Origin: Phaeocystidibacter sp965659415
GTDB taxonomy: Bacteria > Bacteroidota > Bacteroidia > Flavobacteriales > Schleiferiaceae
Length of the DNA stretch: 64,000 nt
Reading direction: 5' to 3'
Assembly (NCBI GenBank): GCA_965659415.1
Contig: CBFHVA010000010.1
Location: 1-64,000, forward strand
The notes below the pieces were generated by a model, which worked only from the letters and a program-made list of their open reading frames with translations, ran no database searches and was not told the DNA's origin. Shown here piece by piece: positions 41,284-48,395 of this stretch. A program made the translations under genes and the position numbers. Numbering within the stretch: position 1 is the stretch's first letter; every line of letters begins with the position of its first letter.

Positions 41284-42684
41284 CTATCTCCGAACCCAAA
41301 CATCAACCGTAATCAGTTGATCTGACCATTCCTCATTCATCTCATAGCCCTCAAGCGATTGACCTTTGGGGAGAATGGCTAATTCTGAGTCTTGTGCATC
41401 TGGGCGATCAGAGATGGCCAGGCGTGCGTAGCGTTCGAGGTAGGATTTGAATACCCAGTTGGTATTGAGGGCTTTGCTGGTGCGAAGAACCAGTCGGTCG
41501 TCGAGTTGATCGTCGAGGTAGCACACATCCGCAATTACGTCTGCATCGCGCTTTGGGGTTCCCCACATAAACCCGGTTACGGTGAGGCTTACCACAATCA
41601 GAATCCATCCGGCTAGCTGTAAGTACTTAGAGCGGCGCCAACGGCTGGTGGTAGCTTCAATAGTGGGGCGCAATATGCTTGCAAAGGCCAAGGCGAAGAT
41701 GGGGTATACCGGTACGAGGTAAAACCCGCGCTGAACAAAAGTGGCTACAAAAGGCAAACTTCCTGCAATGCCTACAATCACCAAGAAGGTAATGGTGGAA
41801 TCCCATTGCATCTTTTCGCTGTTGAGGCGAGTAACGATAAGGCCGGTTATGAAGGTCAAAATTCCGGGAATGGCCAAGTTTTCGGCCAATACCCGAAGGA
41901 TGAAGTAGCGCGATTCAGTGGTTGCTCCTTCGTTTAGACGGTTGGCGGTGCGCTCAAAGAGATAGGTCTCCAAACTCTCTCTCGCTGGCTCATACAGGTA
42001 GAAGATCAAGCCAAAGAATGCTGCCACGGCAACCATTGCGATGGTTTCTTTAGTGGCTTTCAAGAACTTCCCACGTTGAGATAGGGCAAGTGCCACAGGC
42101 GTAATCCAAACAAAGAGTCCGGGCATGCCCTTCACCATAAAGGCACTTACGGCTAATAAGCCAGCCCAGGCGCTCCAGTATAAGTTCCTTTTATCCGTTT
42201 GAAAGGCGCGGTAAGCGGCCATAATGGACCCAAGGACAAATGGTCCCATGGTGTTTTCCATCATATTGTTTTGAAAAGACCATTGAACACCCGTTGTGAT
42301 GGCCCACAAAAGTACAGGCAGCCAAGCCATTTTGTAGTTGGTCGGCCAAATCATCTTCCAAAACTTTACGATGAGAATGGCGGTAATGAGGAAGCTCAAA
42401 CCTGTGTAGATGCGTTCTGTGTGTATGTCGCTACCCAAAACACGGTAGAATATCGACATCAAGTAATATCCCAGTGGAGGATTTTCGTGAAAAGTCGGCG
42501 TGGCCATATGGGCCTCTGTAAAGTAAGGATACCAAAAAGAGCCTAAACCGTCTGCGAGGTTTCTACCTACAGATGAATACATCACAGCATCCATGAACAT
42601 TCCATCTTGCACCAACATCGGCAAGATGAGTAGGGAACAGATTCCTATGGTTACGAGGGCCGGACCGTTTTGAAATATGCGCAT
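41284..42684 (-). CDS. GT39/ArnT-like membrane glycosyltransferase
   Basis: The protein has 466 residues and about 10-12 transmembrane helices. After helix 1 comes the acidic loop DGMFMDAVMYSSVGRNLADG (in part), and then HENPPLGYYLMSIFYRVLG. This matches the D-x-x-Y and E-P-P patterns of ArnT/PMT-like enzymes (GT-C fold) that transfer sugars from polyprenyl-phosphate carriers. The soluble C-terminal domain is about 80 residues. Acceptor and donor cannot be named. It follows the SusA-like amylase gene by 30 bp on the same strand and may be co-transcribed, but a functional link to starch is not evident. Confidence 0.8.
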   Translation of the reverse strand: MRIFQNGPALVTIGICSLLILPMLVQDGMFMDAVMYSSVGRNLADGLGSFWYPYFTEAHMATPTFHENPPLGYYLMSIFYRVLGSDIHTERIYTGLSFLITAILIVKFWKMIWPTNYKMAWLPVLLWAITTGVQWSFQNNMMENTMGPFVLGSIMAAYRAFQTDKRNLYWSAWAGLLAVSAFMVKGMPGLFVWITPVALALSQRGKFLKATKETIAMVAVAAFFGLIFYLYEPARESLETYLFERTANRLNEGATTESRYFILRVLAENLAIPGILTFITGLIVTRLNSEKMQWDSTITFLVIVGIAGSLPFVATFVQRGFYLVPVYPIFALAFASILRPTIEATTSRWRRSKYLQLAGWILIVVSLTVTGFMWGTPKRDADVIADVCYLDDQLDDRLVLRTSKALNTNWVFKSYLERYARLAISDRPDAQDSELAILPKGQSLEGYEMNEEWSDQLITVDVWVRR

Positions 42685-42714
42685 AGGGGCACAAAGGTGA
42701 GGAATTCTCCCCTT

Positions 42715-44583
42715 TTATTGTTCAAAGGGTTCGTTGCTGATTTCTAGAATGTGGATGCTATGACCTTCCAACGTCAACTCGTTTTCGAAGTGAACCACAT
42801 CACCCGTCATAAAATCGGTGCTGCCTTGCACTTCAAACTGACGATGACCGTGAAGTACTTCGTCGTATTTGGTGAAGTCCACCGTTTTGGCGTCTTCATT
42901 ACCATTTACTAGAATGATGAATGTTCGTTCGTCGCCCTGGCGGGTGTAGGCGTAAATGCCATCGGTTACTGCCCATTGTGTGAGCTTGCCAGTGGTAAGC
43001 GCAGGAGCCGACATTCTCAAGTTACCAACATGCTCCACAAATCGGAAGGCCTCGGTCTCTTCCTCGGTCAGGTTCTCAATTTCAAACTTATTGATGGTAT
43101 CTTCTTCCCAACCGCCTGGAAAGTCTTGTCGCATTTTGCCGTGCCCATCGGTTTCGCGCATCAGGATTTCAGTCCCGTAATATAGGCAAGGAATACCGCG
43201 GGTGGTCATCATTATACCAATGCCCATTTTGTACTTGCGCATATCTTGACCAATCATACCGTAGAATCGGCCTTCGTCGTGGTTATCCACAAAAGTGACC
43301 AATCGATTTGGATCGCTGTACAGATAATCGTGAGCTAAGACATAGTAAAGCTTGGCCAATCCATTTGCCCAACCTGGATTAGATGTGAGGGCTTCCTTCA
43401 TAGCGAAGTAAAACTGGAAATCGGTTACGCTTTGAAGGTGTGAATTGAAGGCGCGATCTGCATTGTCTTGCAAGAACCAATATTGAGTAGGTCCGTGATG
43501 AACCCATGTTTCGGCAAAGATGAAAAAGTCGGGATAGCGTTCTAGGAGAAGTCGGTCGAGCTCTGCCATAAAGGCTTGATCGGGATACGCATAGGTGTCG
43601 ATGCGGAAAGCGTCAATATCAAAGAAATCAATCCACCACATGCTGTTTTGGATGAGCCATTTGGCCGCATGCGGGTTCCTTTGATTTACATCGGGCATGT
43701 GCTTGTCGAACCAGCCATCGCTCATTTTGGTGCGGTCGAAATCTGAGGCATACGGATCCATAAGCGCCGTTGCGCGGTAGTTGGTTTGCGTGTATTCCTT
43801 CCATTGGTTGAACCAGTTTAATGCCGGCGGATTTTGAAAGAGGTAATGTTTATCCCCAAAGTGATTGTACACTACATCCATAACAATCTTCATGTCTCGG
43901 TCGTGCAGTTCTTCCACGAGATCGCCAAATTCATCATTCGTGCCATTGCGCGGATCGAGGTAATAATGGTCGGTAATGGCATAGCCGTGGTAAGAAGCTT
44001 GTGGCTCATTGTTTTCCATGAGCGGACTAATCCACAAACCTGTTACGCCGAGTGATTGGATGTAATCGAGATGGTCTTGAATGCCTTCTACATCACCACC
44101 ATGACGTGCATAAGGCTCTTCCCGGGCCACACTGTCTTCGTGCATTTCAGGGAAAACATCGTTATCGGGATTGGCATTGGCGAATCGATCGGCCGTGATG
44201 AGGTAGAGATAATCTGAGGCGGTGAGTCCGCGTTGTTGTGCGGTGGCGGGATGCAAACTCCAATCGAAAGAAAAGGCCTCTCTTCCTCCGGTGAATTGCA
44301 GCTCGACTTCCGTAGTTCTCGATACGGTGTAGGCTACAACCGTTACATACAGATATTCGTCATTTTCCGCGTGCTCGTATCCAATGATTTCGAGCTTCTG
44401 ATCATCAGAAGTCACTTCATCTACGCCATTTAGCTCCATTCCTTTCACGAGAAGTTCAAGGGTATCGCTTCCATTTCTAGGCATCCATGAAGGCGGGTCT
44501 ATTCTTTCAACCGAAAAATCTTGAGCAGGTAAAAATAGCGGGAAAAGCGCTAGAAGACTGATGATTACTGATGTTCGTGCCAT
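42715..44583 (-). CDS. SusA-like GH13 neopullulanase/cyclomaltodextrinase
   Basis: The protein has 622 residues with a cleavable signal (ISLLALFPLFLPAQ) and no lipobox, so it is probably periplasmic. The N-terminal Ig-like cyclomaltodextrinase_N domain (residues 23-110) is followed by a GH13 barrel with DVVYNHFGDKHYL, nucleophile Asp329 (AFRIDTYAY), acid/base Glu358 (FAETWVHHG) and Asp436 (FVDNHDEGRF). A C-terminal beta domain follows. The layout is that of SusA of the Bacteroides starch system, which cuts imported malto-oligosaccharides and pullulan. The gene is divergent from the T9SS starch-binding protein, and both promoters carry shared operators. Confidence 0.93.
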   Translation of the reverse strand: MARTSVIISLLALFPLFLPAQDFSVERIDPPSWMPRNGSDTLELLVKGMELNGVDEVTSDDQKLEIIGYEHAENDEYLYVTVVAYTVSRTTEVELQFTGGREAFSFDWSLHPATAQQRGLTASDYLYLITADRFANANPDNDVFPEMHEDSVAREEPYARHGGDVEGIQDHLDYIQSLGVTGLWISPLMENNEPQASYHGYAITDHYYLDPRNGTNDEFGDLVEELHDRDMKIVMDVVYNHFGDKHYLFQNPPALNWFNQWKEYTQTNYRATALMDPYASDFDRTKMSDGWFDKHMPDVNQRNPHAAKWLIQNSMWWIDFFDIDAFRIDTYAYPDQAFMAELDRLLLERYPDFFIFAETWVHHGPTQYWFLQDNADRAFNSHLQSVTDFQFYFAMKEALTSNPGWANGLAKLYYVLAHDYLYSDPNRLVTFVDNHDEGRFYGMIGQDMRKYKMGIGIMMTTRGIPCLYYGTEILMRETDGHGKMRQDFPGGWEEDTINKFEIENLTEEETEAFRFVEHVGNLRMSAPALTTGKLTQWAVTDGIYAYTRQGDERTFIILVNGNEDAKTVDFTKYDEVLHGHRQFEVQGSTDFMTGDVVHFENELTLEGHSIHILEISNEPFEQ

Positions 44584-44597
44584 TGTGTCTAGATGAA

Positions 44598-44618
44598 TAA
44601 GTGTACAAATTACACGAA
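44598..44618. promoter_or_regulatory. Operator copy C1 at the SusA-like amylase promoter
   Basis: TAAGTGTA-CAAAT-TACACGAA: left arm identical to copy A, right arm with one changed base. A -7-like GTAATTTG for the minus-strand gene lies within it (44613-44606), 22 bp before the ATG at 44583. Confidence 0.75.
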
Positions 44619-44687
44619 TTATATTTTTACGGGGGCAACTTTCTTACCTGAACGTTATGAATGATTGGTTTTTTTATAAATTAGCAC

Positions 44688-44708
44688 TAATTGTAAAAAG
44701 TACACTTA
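44688..44708. promoter_or_regulatory. Operator copy C2 upstream of the T9SS starch-binding protein gene
   Basis: TAATTGTA-AAAAG-TACACTTA: seven of eight positions pair perfectly and the right arm is identical to copy A. It lies 13 bp before the ATG at 44722, in the promoter or leader. Confidence 0.75.
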
Positions 44709-44721
44709 CACAATTTTTGTT

Positions 44722-46101
44722 ATGAAGAAACTCTACGCTTTGGCATTGATCATGGGCGGTTCGTTTTGGGCAGGAGCTCAAACTTACGCTGTGGACTTTG
44801 CTGTTGACATTAAGGCGGTGAATCCGAATCAGGACACCGTAATTATCGCAGGCGACTTTGCGGCAGCTGATGCTTCGGGAGCCTACACCAACTGGAATGA
44901 TGGTGGTAATGCGGATAGCGCTGTATATGCATCTGATGCAGATATGGACGGCATCTGGACATTCACTGCTAACCTTCCTGATGGAAGTTACCAATACAAG
45001 TTCTTGAACGGTGTTGGTGGATGGGAAAGTGTTGCTAACCGTACTTTCATTGTGAGTGGTGGTGCTGTGGCATTGGACACTTTCTGTTATGATGTAGTTA
45101 CTCCTGGTATCTGCCCAACTACCGTTGCTGATACTTTTGATGTGACTATTCAAATTGACATGAGCACTACTTGTGGCTTCGACCCAACAACTGACATTGT
45201 TGACTTTGCAGGTGAGCCAAACGCTTGGGCTGGTGATACGTTGACTGACGCTGACGGCGACTTGATTTACGAAATCACTTATACTGACCTTCCGGTACAA
45301 GTAGAGCTTTCTACTGGCTTGGCTTCTTTCCAAGGTAAGTGCCGTATCAACTCTGACTGGGGTACTTCTGAAGGTGGCGCCAACCGTGTGTTCGAAGTTG
45401 GTTCTGATACCATCCTTCCTGAGCGTTGCTACGGTGCGTTTGCATACGGTGCATGTGCTCCAATTCCAATGCCTTCAACGGTTACTTTCCGTGTAGACAT
45501 GAGCGCTGAGGTTCCTGCTGGTGATGGTAAAATCTTCGTTATGGGTGATTTCACTAGTTGGCAAGATGGTGCTTTGGAAATGATGGATCCTGATGGTGAC
45601 AACATTTACGAAATAGTAGTTCCTAACTTCTGCCCACCAGAGATTTACTACAAGTTTATCAACGGTACTCCTGATCAACAAGGAGGTACAGGTGCAGTTG
45701 AAGAAACAGCTGACTTCTCTGACATCGGTGGATGTGGTGTTGACAACGGTTCATTCTCTGACAACCGTTACGTAGTTCGTCCGTCTGACGGAAACGACGT
45801 AATCATCGAGTTTGCCTTCAACACTTGTAATGGTATCCAAGGTGGTGTTAGCGTTGACGAGTTCGCTGCTGAAACACTTTACATGACTCCAAACCCAATG
45901 GGTGAGCGCGCAATTGTTGCTCTTCCTGAAGGAACATTTAACGGTCAGATTGTAGACCTTACTGGTCGCGTAATCCGCACTTTCTCTGACGTTTCTAACG
46001 AGTTGGTTGTTGAGCGCAACGGCATGAACGCCGGTGTATACATGCTCGTAATCAGCAATGAGAATGGCGAAACAAACACAACTAAGTTTGTAGTTCGCTA
46101 A
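44722..46101 (+). CDS. T9SS-exported protein with three starch-binding-like (CBM20/48-type) modules
   Basis: The protein has 459 residues. A signal peptide (LALIMGGSFWAGAQ) is followed by three related beta modules: about 22-135 (VIIAGDFAAADAS...YQYKFLNGVGGW), 142-250 and 253-372 (KIFVMGDFTSWQDGALEM...IYYKFING). Each has the GDF..W and YKF.NG signature of starch-binding E-set folds, plus paired cysteines. The last about 75 residues are a T9SS type A sorting domain (LYMTPNPMGERAIV, GVYMLVISNENGE). No catalytic domain is present. It probably binds starch on the cell surface or is released. Codons are strongly biased (ggt, gct, gac, aac, ctt), unlike the neighbours, indicating very high expression. 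It has its own operator and terminator. Confidence 0.88.
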   Translation: MKKLYALALIMGGSFWAGAQTYAVDFAVDIKAVNPNQDTVIIAGDFAAADASGAYTNWNDGGNADSAVYASDADMDGIWTFTANLPDGSYQYKFLNGVGGWESVANRTFIVSGGAVALDTFCYDVVTPGICPTTVADTFDVTIQIDMSTTCGFDPTTDIVDFAGEPNAWAGDTLTDADGDLIYEITYTDLPVQVELSTGLASFQGKCRINSDWGTSEGGANRVFEVGSDTILPERCYGAFAYGACAPIPMPSTVTFRVDMSAEVPAGDGKIFVMGDFTSWQDGALEMMDPDGDNIYEIVVPNFCPPEIYYKFINGTPDQQGGTGAVEETADFSDIGGCGVDNGSFSDNRYVVRPSDGNDVIIEFAFNTCNGIQGGVSVDEFAAETLYMTPNPMGERAIVALPEGTFNGQIVDLTGRVIRTFSDVSNELVVERNGMNAGVYMLVISNENGETNTTKFVVR

Positions 46102-46127
46102 TCACAAAGCAATTCTGATGTTTTCAG

Positions 46128-46158
46128 AGCCCCTCGTCTGTAAAGGCGGGGGGCTTTT
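46128..46158 (+). terminator. Rho-independent terminator after the starch-binding protein gene
   Basis: The stem AGCCCCTC / GGGGGGCT (one G-T pair) is followed by TTTTGGTTTT. Confidence 0.8.
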
Positions 46159-46171
46159 GGTTTTAAGGGTG

Positions 46172-46200
46172 TTAAGGGGCTCAGGGACTTAAGGGGCTCA
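46172..46200 (+). repeat. 17-bp-period direct repeat, two copies
   Basis: TTAAGGGGCTCA occurs at 46172-46183 and 46189-46200; a shorter TTAAGGG precedes it. It lies between the terminator and the hairpin array. No ORF is supported here. Confidence 0.5.
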
Positions 46201-46246
46201 AGGGCTGAATGACGGCCTCCCAAGATTCGACTAACCCCAGCGCCAC

Positions 46247-46348
46247 GCCTTTCGTGGCCAAGGGCCGCGACCTTTCATTCGCCGGCAAGCGGATGACCTT
46301 TGCCCTGCCGAAAGGCCGGGCACCTTTCCGCCGCTAGGCGGACCTTCC
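46247..46348. repeat. Periodic array of small hairpins separated by CCTTT motifs
   Basis: CCTTT starts at 46248, 46271, 46297 and 46323, with CCTTC at 46343: spacings of 23, 26, 26 and 20 bp. Between them lie GC-rich inverted repeats, for example GCCACG-CCTTT-CGTGGC, GCCC..CC-GAAA-GG..GGGC and TCCGCC-GCTA-GGCGGA. The family is unknown to me; it may be a degraded intergenic repeat. Confidence 0.5.
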
Positions 46349-46364
46349 CACGGCACCAAACAAC

Positions 46365-46403
46365 AAAAAACCACCACTCGAACACTTCGAATGGTGGTTT
46401 TTT
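46365..46403. terminator. Bidirectional rho-independent terminator
   Basis: AAAAAACCACCA and TGGTGGTTTTTT form a perfect 12-bp stem with T runs on both strands. It separates the starch locus from the convergent bacilliredoxin gene. Confidence 0.9.
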
Positions 46404-46453
46404 AATTTTGCTCTATATCTCCGCTCAATTATCTGCCGACCGGAGAACAGGAA

Positions 46454-46867
46454 CTAGCAATGCTCGTCGAACGCTCCTTTGAGATTTTCGGCAATCATGT
46501 CAGCCGTGCGACCTTCAATGTGATGACGCTCAATCATGTGAACGAGTTCGCCATTCTTGAACAAAGCCATCGATGGTGACGAAGGTGGGAACGGAGCCAT
46601 TAATGAACGAGCGCGATTCACCCCTTCTAAATCATTGCCTGCAAAAGCAGTGATGAGATTGGCTGGTTTTTTATCGGTATCATTCAAGGCAATGCGCACC
46701 GCTGGACGCGCACTGCCGGCTGCGCAACCGCAAACCGAGTTAATTACAACTAGAGTGGTGCCTTCTTTGGCGAGATATTGATCTACTTCCTCCGCTGAAC
46801 GAGTTTCGTTGAAACCCAAAGCCGTAAGCTCATGGCGCATTGGAGCAATTAAGTCTTCTGGATACAT
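46454..46867 (-). CDS. Bacilliredoxin, BrxA/BrxB (YphP/YqiW) family
   Basis: The protein has 137 residues from the ATG at 46867 (MYPEDLIAPMRHEL), the usual start of this family; the longer frame to 46945 runs through the promoter. The redox motif is Cys46-Gly-Cys48 in INSVCGCAAGSARP. The fold is thioredoxin-like with PPSSPSMALFKNGELVHMIERH (as SMALFKNGELVHM) before the C-terminal helix. Bacilliredoxins remove bacillithiol from mixed disulfides on proteins. Some members may work with other thiols; no bacillithiol synthesis genes are in the window. It ends at a bidirectional terminator. Confidence 0.92.
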   Translation of the reverse strand: MYPEDLIAPMRHELTALGFNETRSAEEVDQYLAKEGTTLVVINSVCGCAAGSARPAVRIALNDTDKKPANLITAFAGNDLEGVNRARSLMAPFPPSSPSMALFKNGELVHMIERHHIEGRTADMIAENLKGAFDEHC

Positions 46868-46884
46868 ATTGGAAAAATTTGGTA

Positions 46885-46892
46885 CAAAAATA
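46885..46892 (-). promoter_or_regulatory. Predicted -7 box of the bacilliredoxin gene
   Basis: The minus strand reads TATTTTTG, an exact consensus match 17 bp before the chosen ATG, with TTGG 20 bp upstream as a possible -33 element. It supports the short start at 46867. Confidence 0.65.
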
Positions 46893-47005
46893 CAATGGGT
46901 TGTATGGAATAACCAATTCTTAAAGCCAAGTGTTCGCTTCTTCATAAAGTGAATCTATAACTTAGAAGAAACAAGTCATTGCAACTTTTTTAAAGCATAC
47001 ATAGC

Positions 47006-47049
47006 TTTGAATTTAAACATTTTTTATTTTTGACTGACCGATAAGTCAA
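47006..47049 (+). promoter_or_regulatory. Promoter and inverted-repeat operator of the TetR-led operon
   Basis: TTTG (47006-47009), 15-bp spacer (short), -7 box TATTTTTG (47025-47032). The inverted repeat TTGACT-N8-AGTCAA (47030-47049) overlaps the end of the -7 box and the likely start point, 6 bp before the tetR ATG. This is the expected place for autorepression. Confidence 0.65.
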
Positions 47050-47055
47050 TAAATA

Positions 47056-47649
47056 ATGTCGCCACGCACGAAAGAAAAAAGTGCTCAAGTAAGAGAGCAG
47101 AGTAGGAAGCAAATTGTGGAAGCCGCCTTCAGATGTTTTGCAAAGGACGGATTCAACTTAACTAGCATGGCGGTCATAGCCAAAGAGGCAGAGGTGTCAA
47201 AGGGGCTTATTTACCATCACTTTGCAAGTAAGGAAGATGTGCTGCTTGCTGTATTCAACAACTTGGTTGAAGAAACTCAGGGTATCTGGCAAATGAACCT
47301 TGAGGAAACAAGTCCCAAGGTGCTGCTGAGCAGCATGATTGACTTGACTGTACAGTTTATGGAGTCACATCCTGGATGGGTGCGTTTGATGATTCACTTG
47401 GTCTTGCAAGAAGATGTAGTAGAGGGATTGTCTGAGCATATAGAGATGTTGCGTCAGGCCAAAGTGTTTCAGGTAAAGCCGATATTTGAGGCATTGGGTT
47501 ATCAAGATCCCATAGCGGCAGCGTTTTATTTTGGTGCCAAGCTCGACGGCATCACAATGGGATATTTATCGCTTAAGGAAGATTATCCCATCGATGACAT
47601 GGTTCAAAAATTAAAGGCAGAGTACAACTTAATAGACTCGGAAACATGA
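47056..47649 (+). CDS. TetR/AcrR-family transcriptional repressor
   Basis: The protein has 197 residues. The N-terminal TetR helix-turn-helix spans about residues 18-65 (RKQIVEAAFRCFAKDGF, TSMAVIAKEAEVSKGLIYHHF, as VIAKEAEVSKGLIYHHF, then SKEDVLLAVF). The C-terminal domain would form the ligand pocket and dimer. The ligand is unknown. The gene is first in a run of eight same-strand genes and overlaps the second by 4 bp, so it probably represses its own operon through the inverted repeat at 47030-47049. The operon content (transport, LolA-like) suggests a lipid, detergent or envelope-stress signal, which is inference. Confidence 0.92.
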   Translation: MSPRTKEKSAQVREQSRKQIVEAAFRCFAKDGFNLTSMAVIAKEAEVSKGLIYHHFASKEDVLLAVFNNLVEETQGIWQMNLEETSPKVLLSSMIDLTVQFMESHPGWVRLMIHLVLQEDVVEGLSEHIEMLRQAKVFQVKPIFEALGYQDPIAAAFYFGAKLDGITMGYLSLKEDYPIDDMVQKLKAEYNLIDSET

Positions 47650-48389
47650 GAAGAGCGGGACTAATCGGATTGATGCTGTTGACCAGCCTCACAGGATGGA
47701 CGCAGGATGTGAATGCCATAATTGAGCGCAGCGAATCCAATTTGAGAGGGGCTTCAAGCGAGGGAACCATAGAAATCAACATTGTCCGCCCCACCTGGGA
47801 AAGAAATATTACCGCAACCACGTGGAGTGAAGGTTCGGATTACAGCATGGTACTTATCAATTCACCTGCACGAGATAGGGGTACGGTGTTCCTTAAAAGA
47901 GAACAGGAGATGTGGAATTACATTCCAACCATTAACCGACAGGTGAAAATGCCTCCAAGCATGATGTCGCAAAGCTGGATGGGTAGCGATTTTAACAACG
48001 ATGACTTGGTTCGAGAGTCTTCGTTAGTGCGAGACTATACCCATACCTTAGTAGGACGTGAGGTCATTCGAGGAGAAGAGTGTTACGTGATTGAGAGCGT
48101 TCCCAATGACGATGCTCCGGTAGTGTGGGGTAAGCTGACCATGCACATTACAGTGGGACACGAACTGCAATGGCAAACTGACTTTTACGATGAATACGGT
48201 GACTTGGTTCAGCGAATGGAAGGATATGATATCGCTGAATTTGATGGCAGAAAATTGCCTTCACGCATTCGAATGACCCCGATGGATGTCCAAGGAGAGT
48301 ACACGGAAATGATCTATCAGAGCTTAGATTTTGACGTTCAATTTGCGGCCAATTTCTTCTCCACACAGAATATGAAACGCGTTAGATAG
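47646..48389 (+). CDS. LolA-like outer-membrane lipoprotein-sorting protein
   Basis: The protein has 247 residues. A signal peptide (GLMLLTSLTGWTQ) is followed by a LolA/LolB-like fold of the longer type often annotated 'outer membrane lipoprotein-sorting protein'. Recognisable parts are the stretch WERNITATTWSEGSDYSMV, RDRGTVFLKREQEMWNYIP, and RQVKMPPSMMSQSWMGSDF followed by NNDDLVRESS. These proteins form a half-barrel with a hydrophobic cavity for an acyl chain and are distinct from the essential 180-200-residue LolA. It overlaps tetR by 4 bp and precedes two FtsX-type permeases, so it is probably the periplasmic carrier of this export system. Confidence 0.87.
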   Translation: MRRAGLIGLMLLTSLTGWTQDVNAIIERSESNLRGASSEGTIEINIVRPTWERNITATTWSEGSDYSMVLINSPARDRGTVFLKREQEMWNYIPTINRQVKMPPSMMSQSWMGSDFNNDDLVRESSLVRDYTHTLVGREVIRGEECYVIESVPNDDAPVVWGKLTMHITVGHELQWQTDFYDEYGDLVQRMEGYDIAEFDGRKLPSRIRMTPMDVQGEYTEMIYQSLDFDVQFAANFFSTQNMKRVR

Positions 48390-48395
48390 AGCCTC

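Noticed and set aside
44581..44721. Single extended palindrome covering both divergent promoters
   Set aside because: It resolves into two separate 21-bp operator copies 90 bp apart; no larger symmetry remains.
46300..46482. 60-codon ORF after the hairpin array
   Set aside because: It crosses the bidirectional terminator and lacks coding features.
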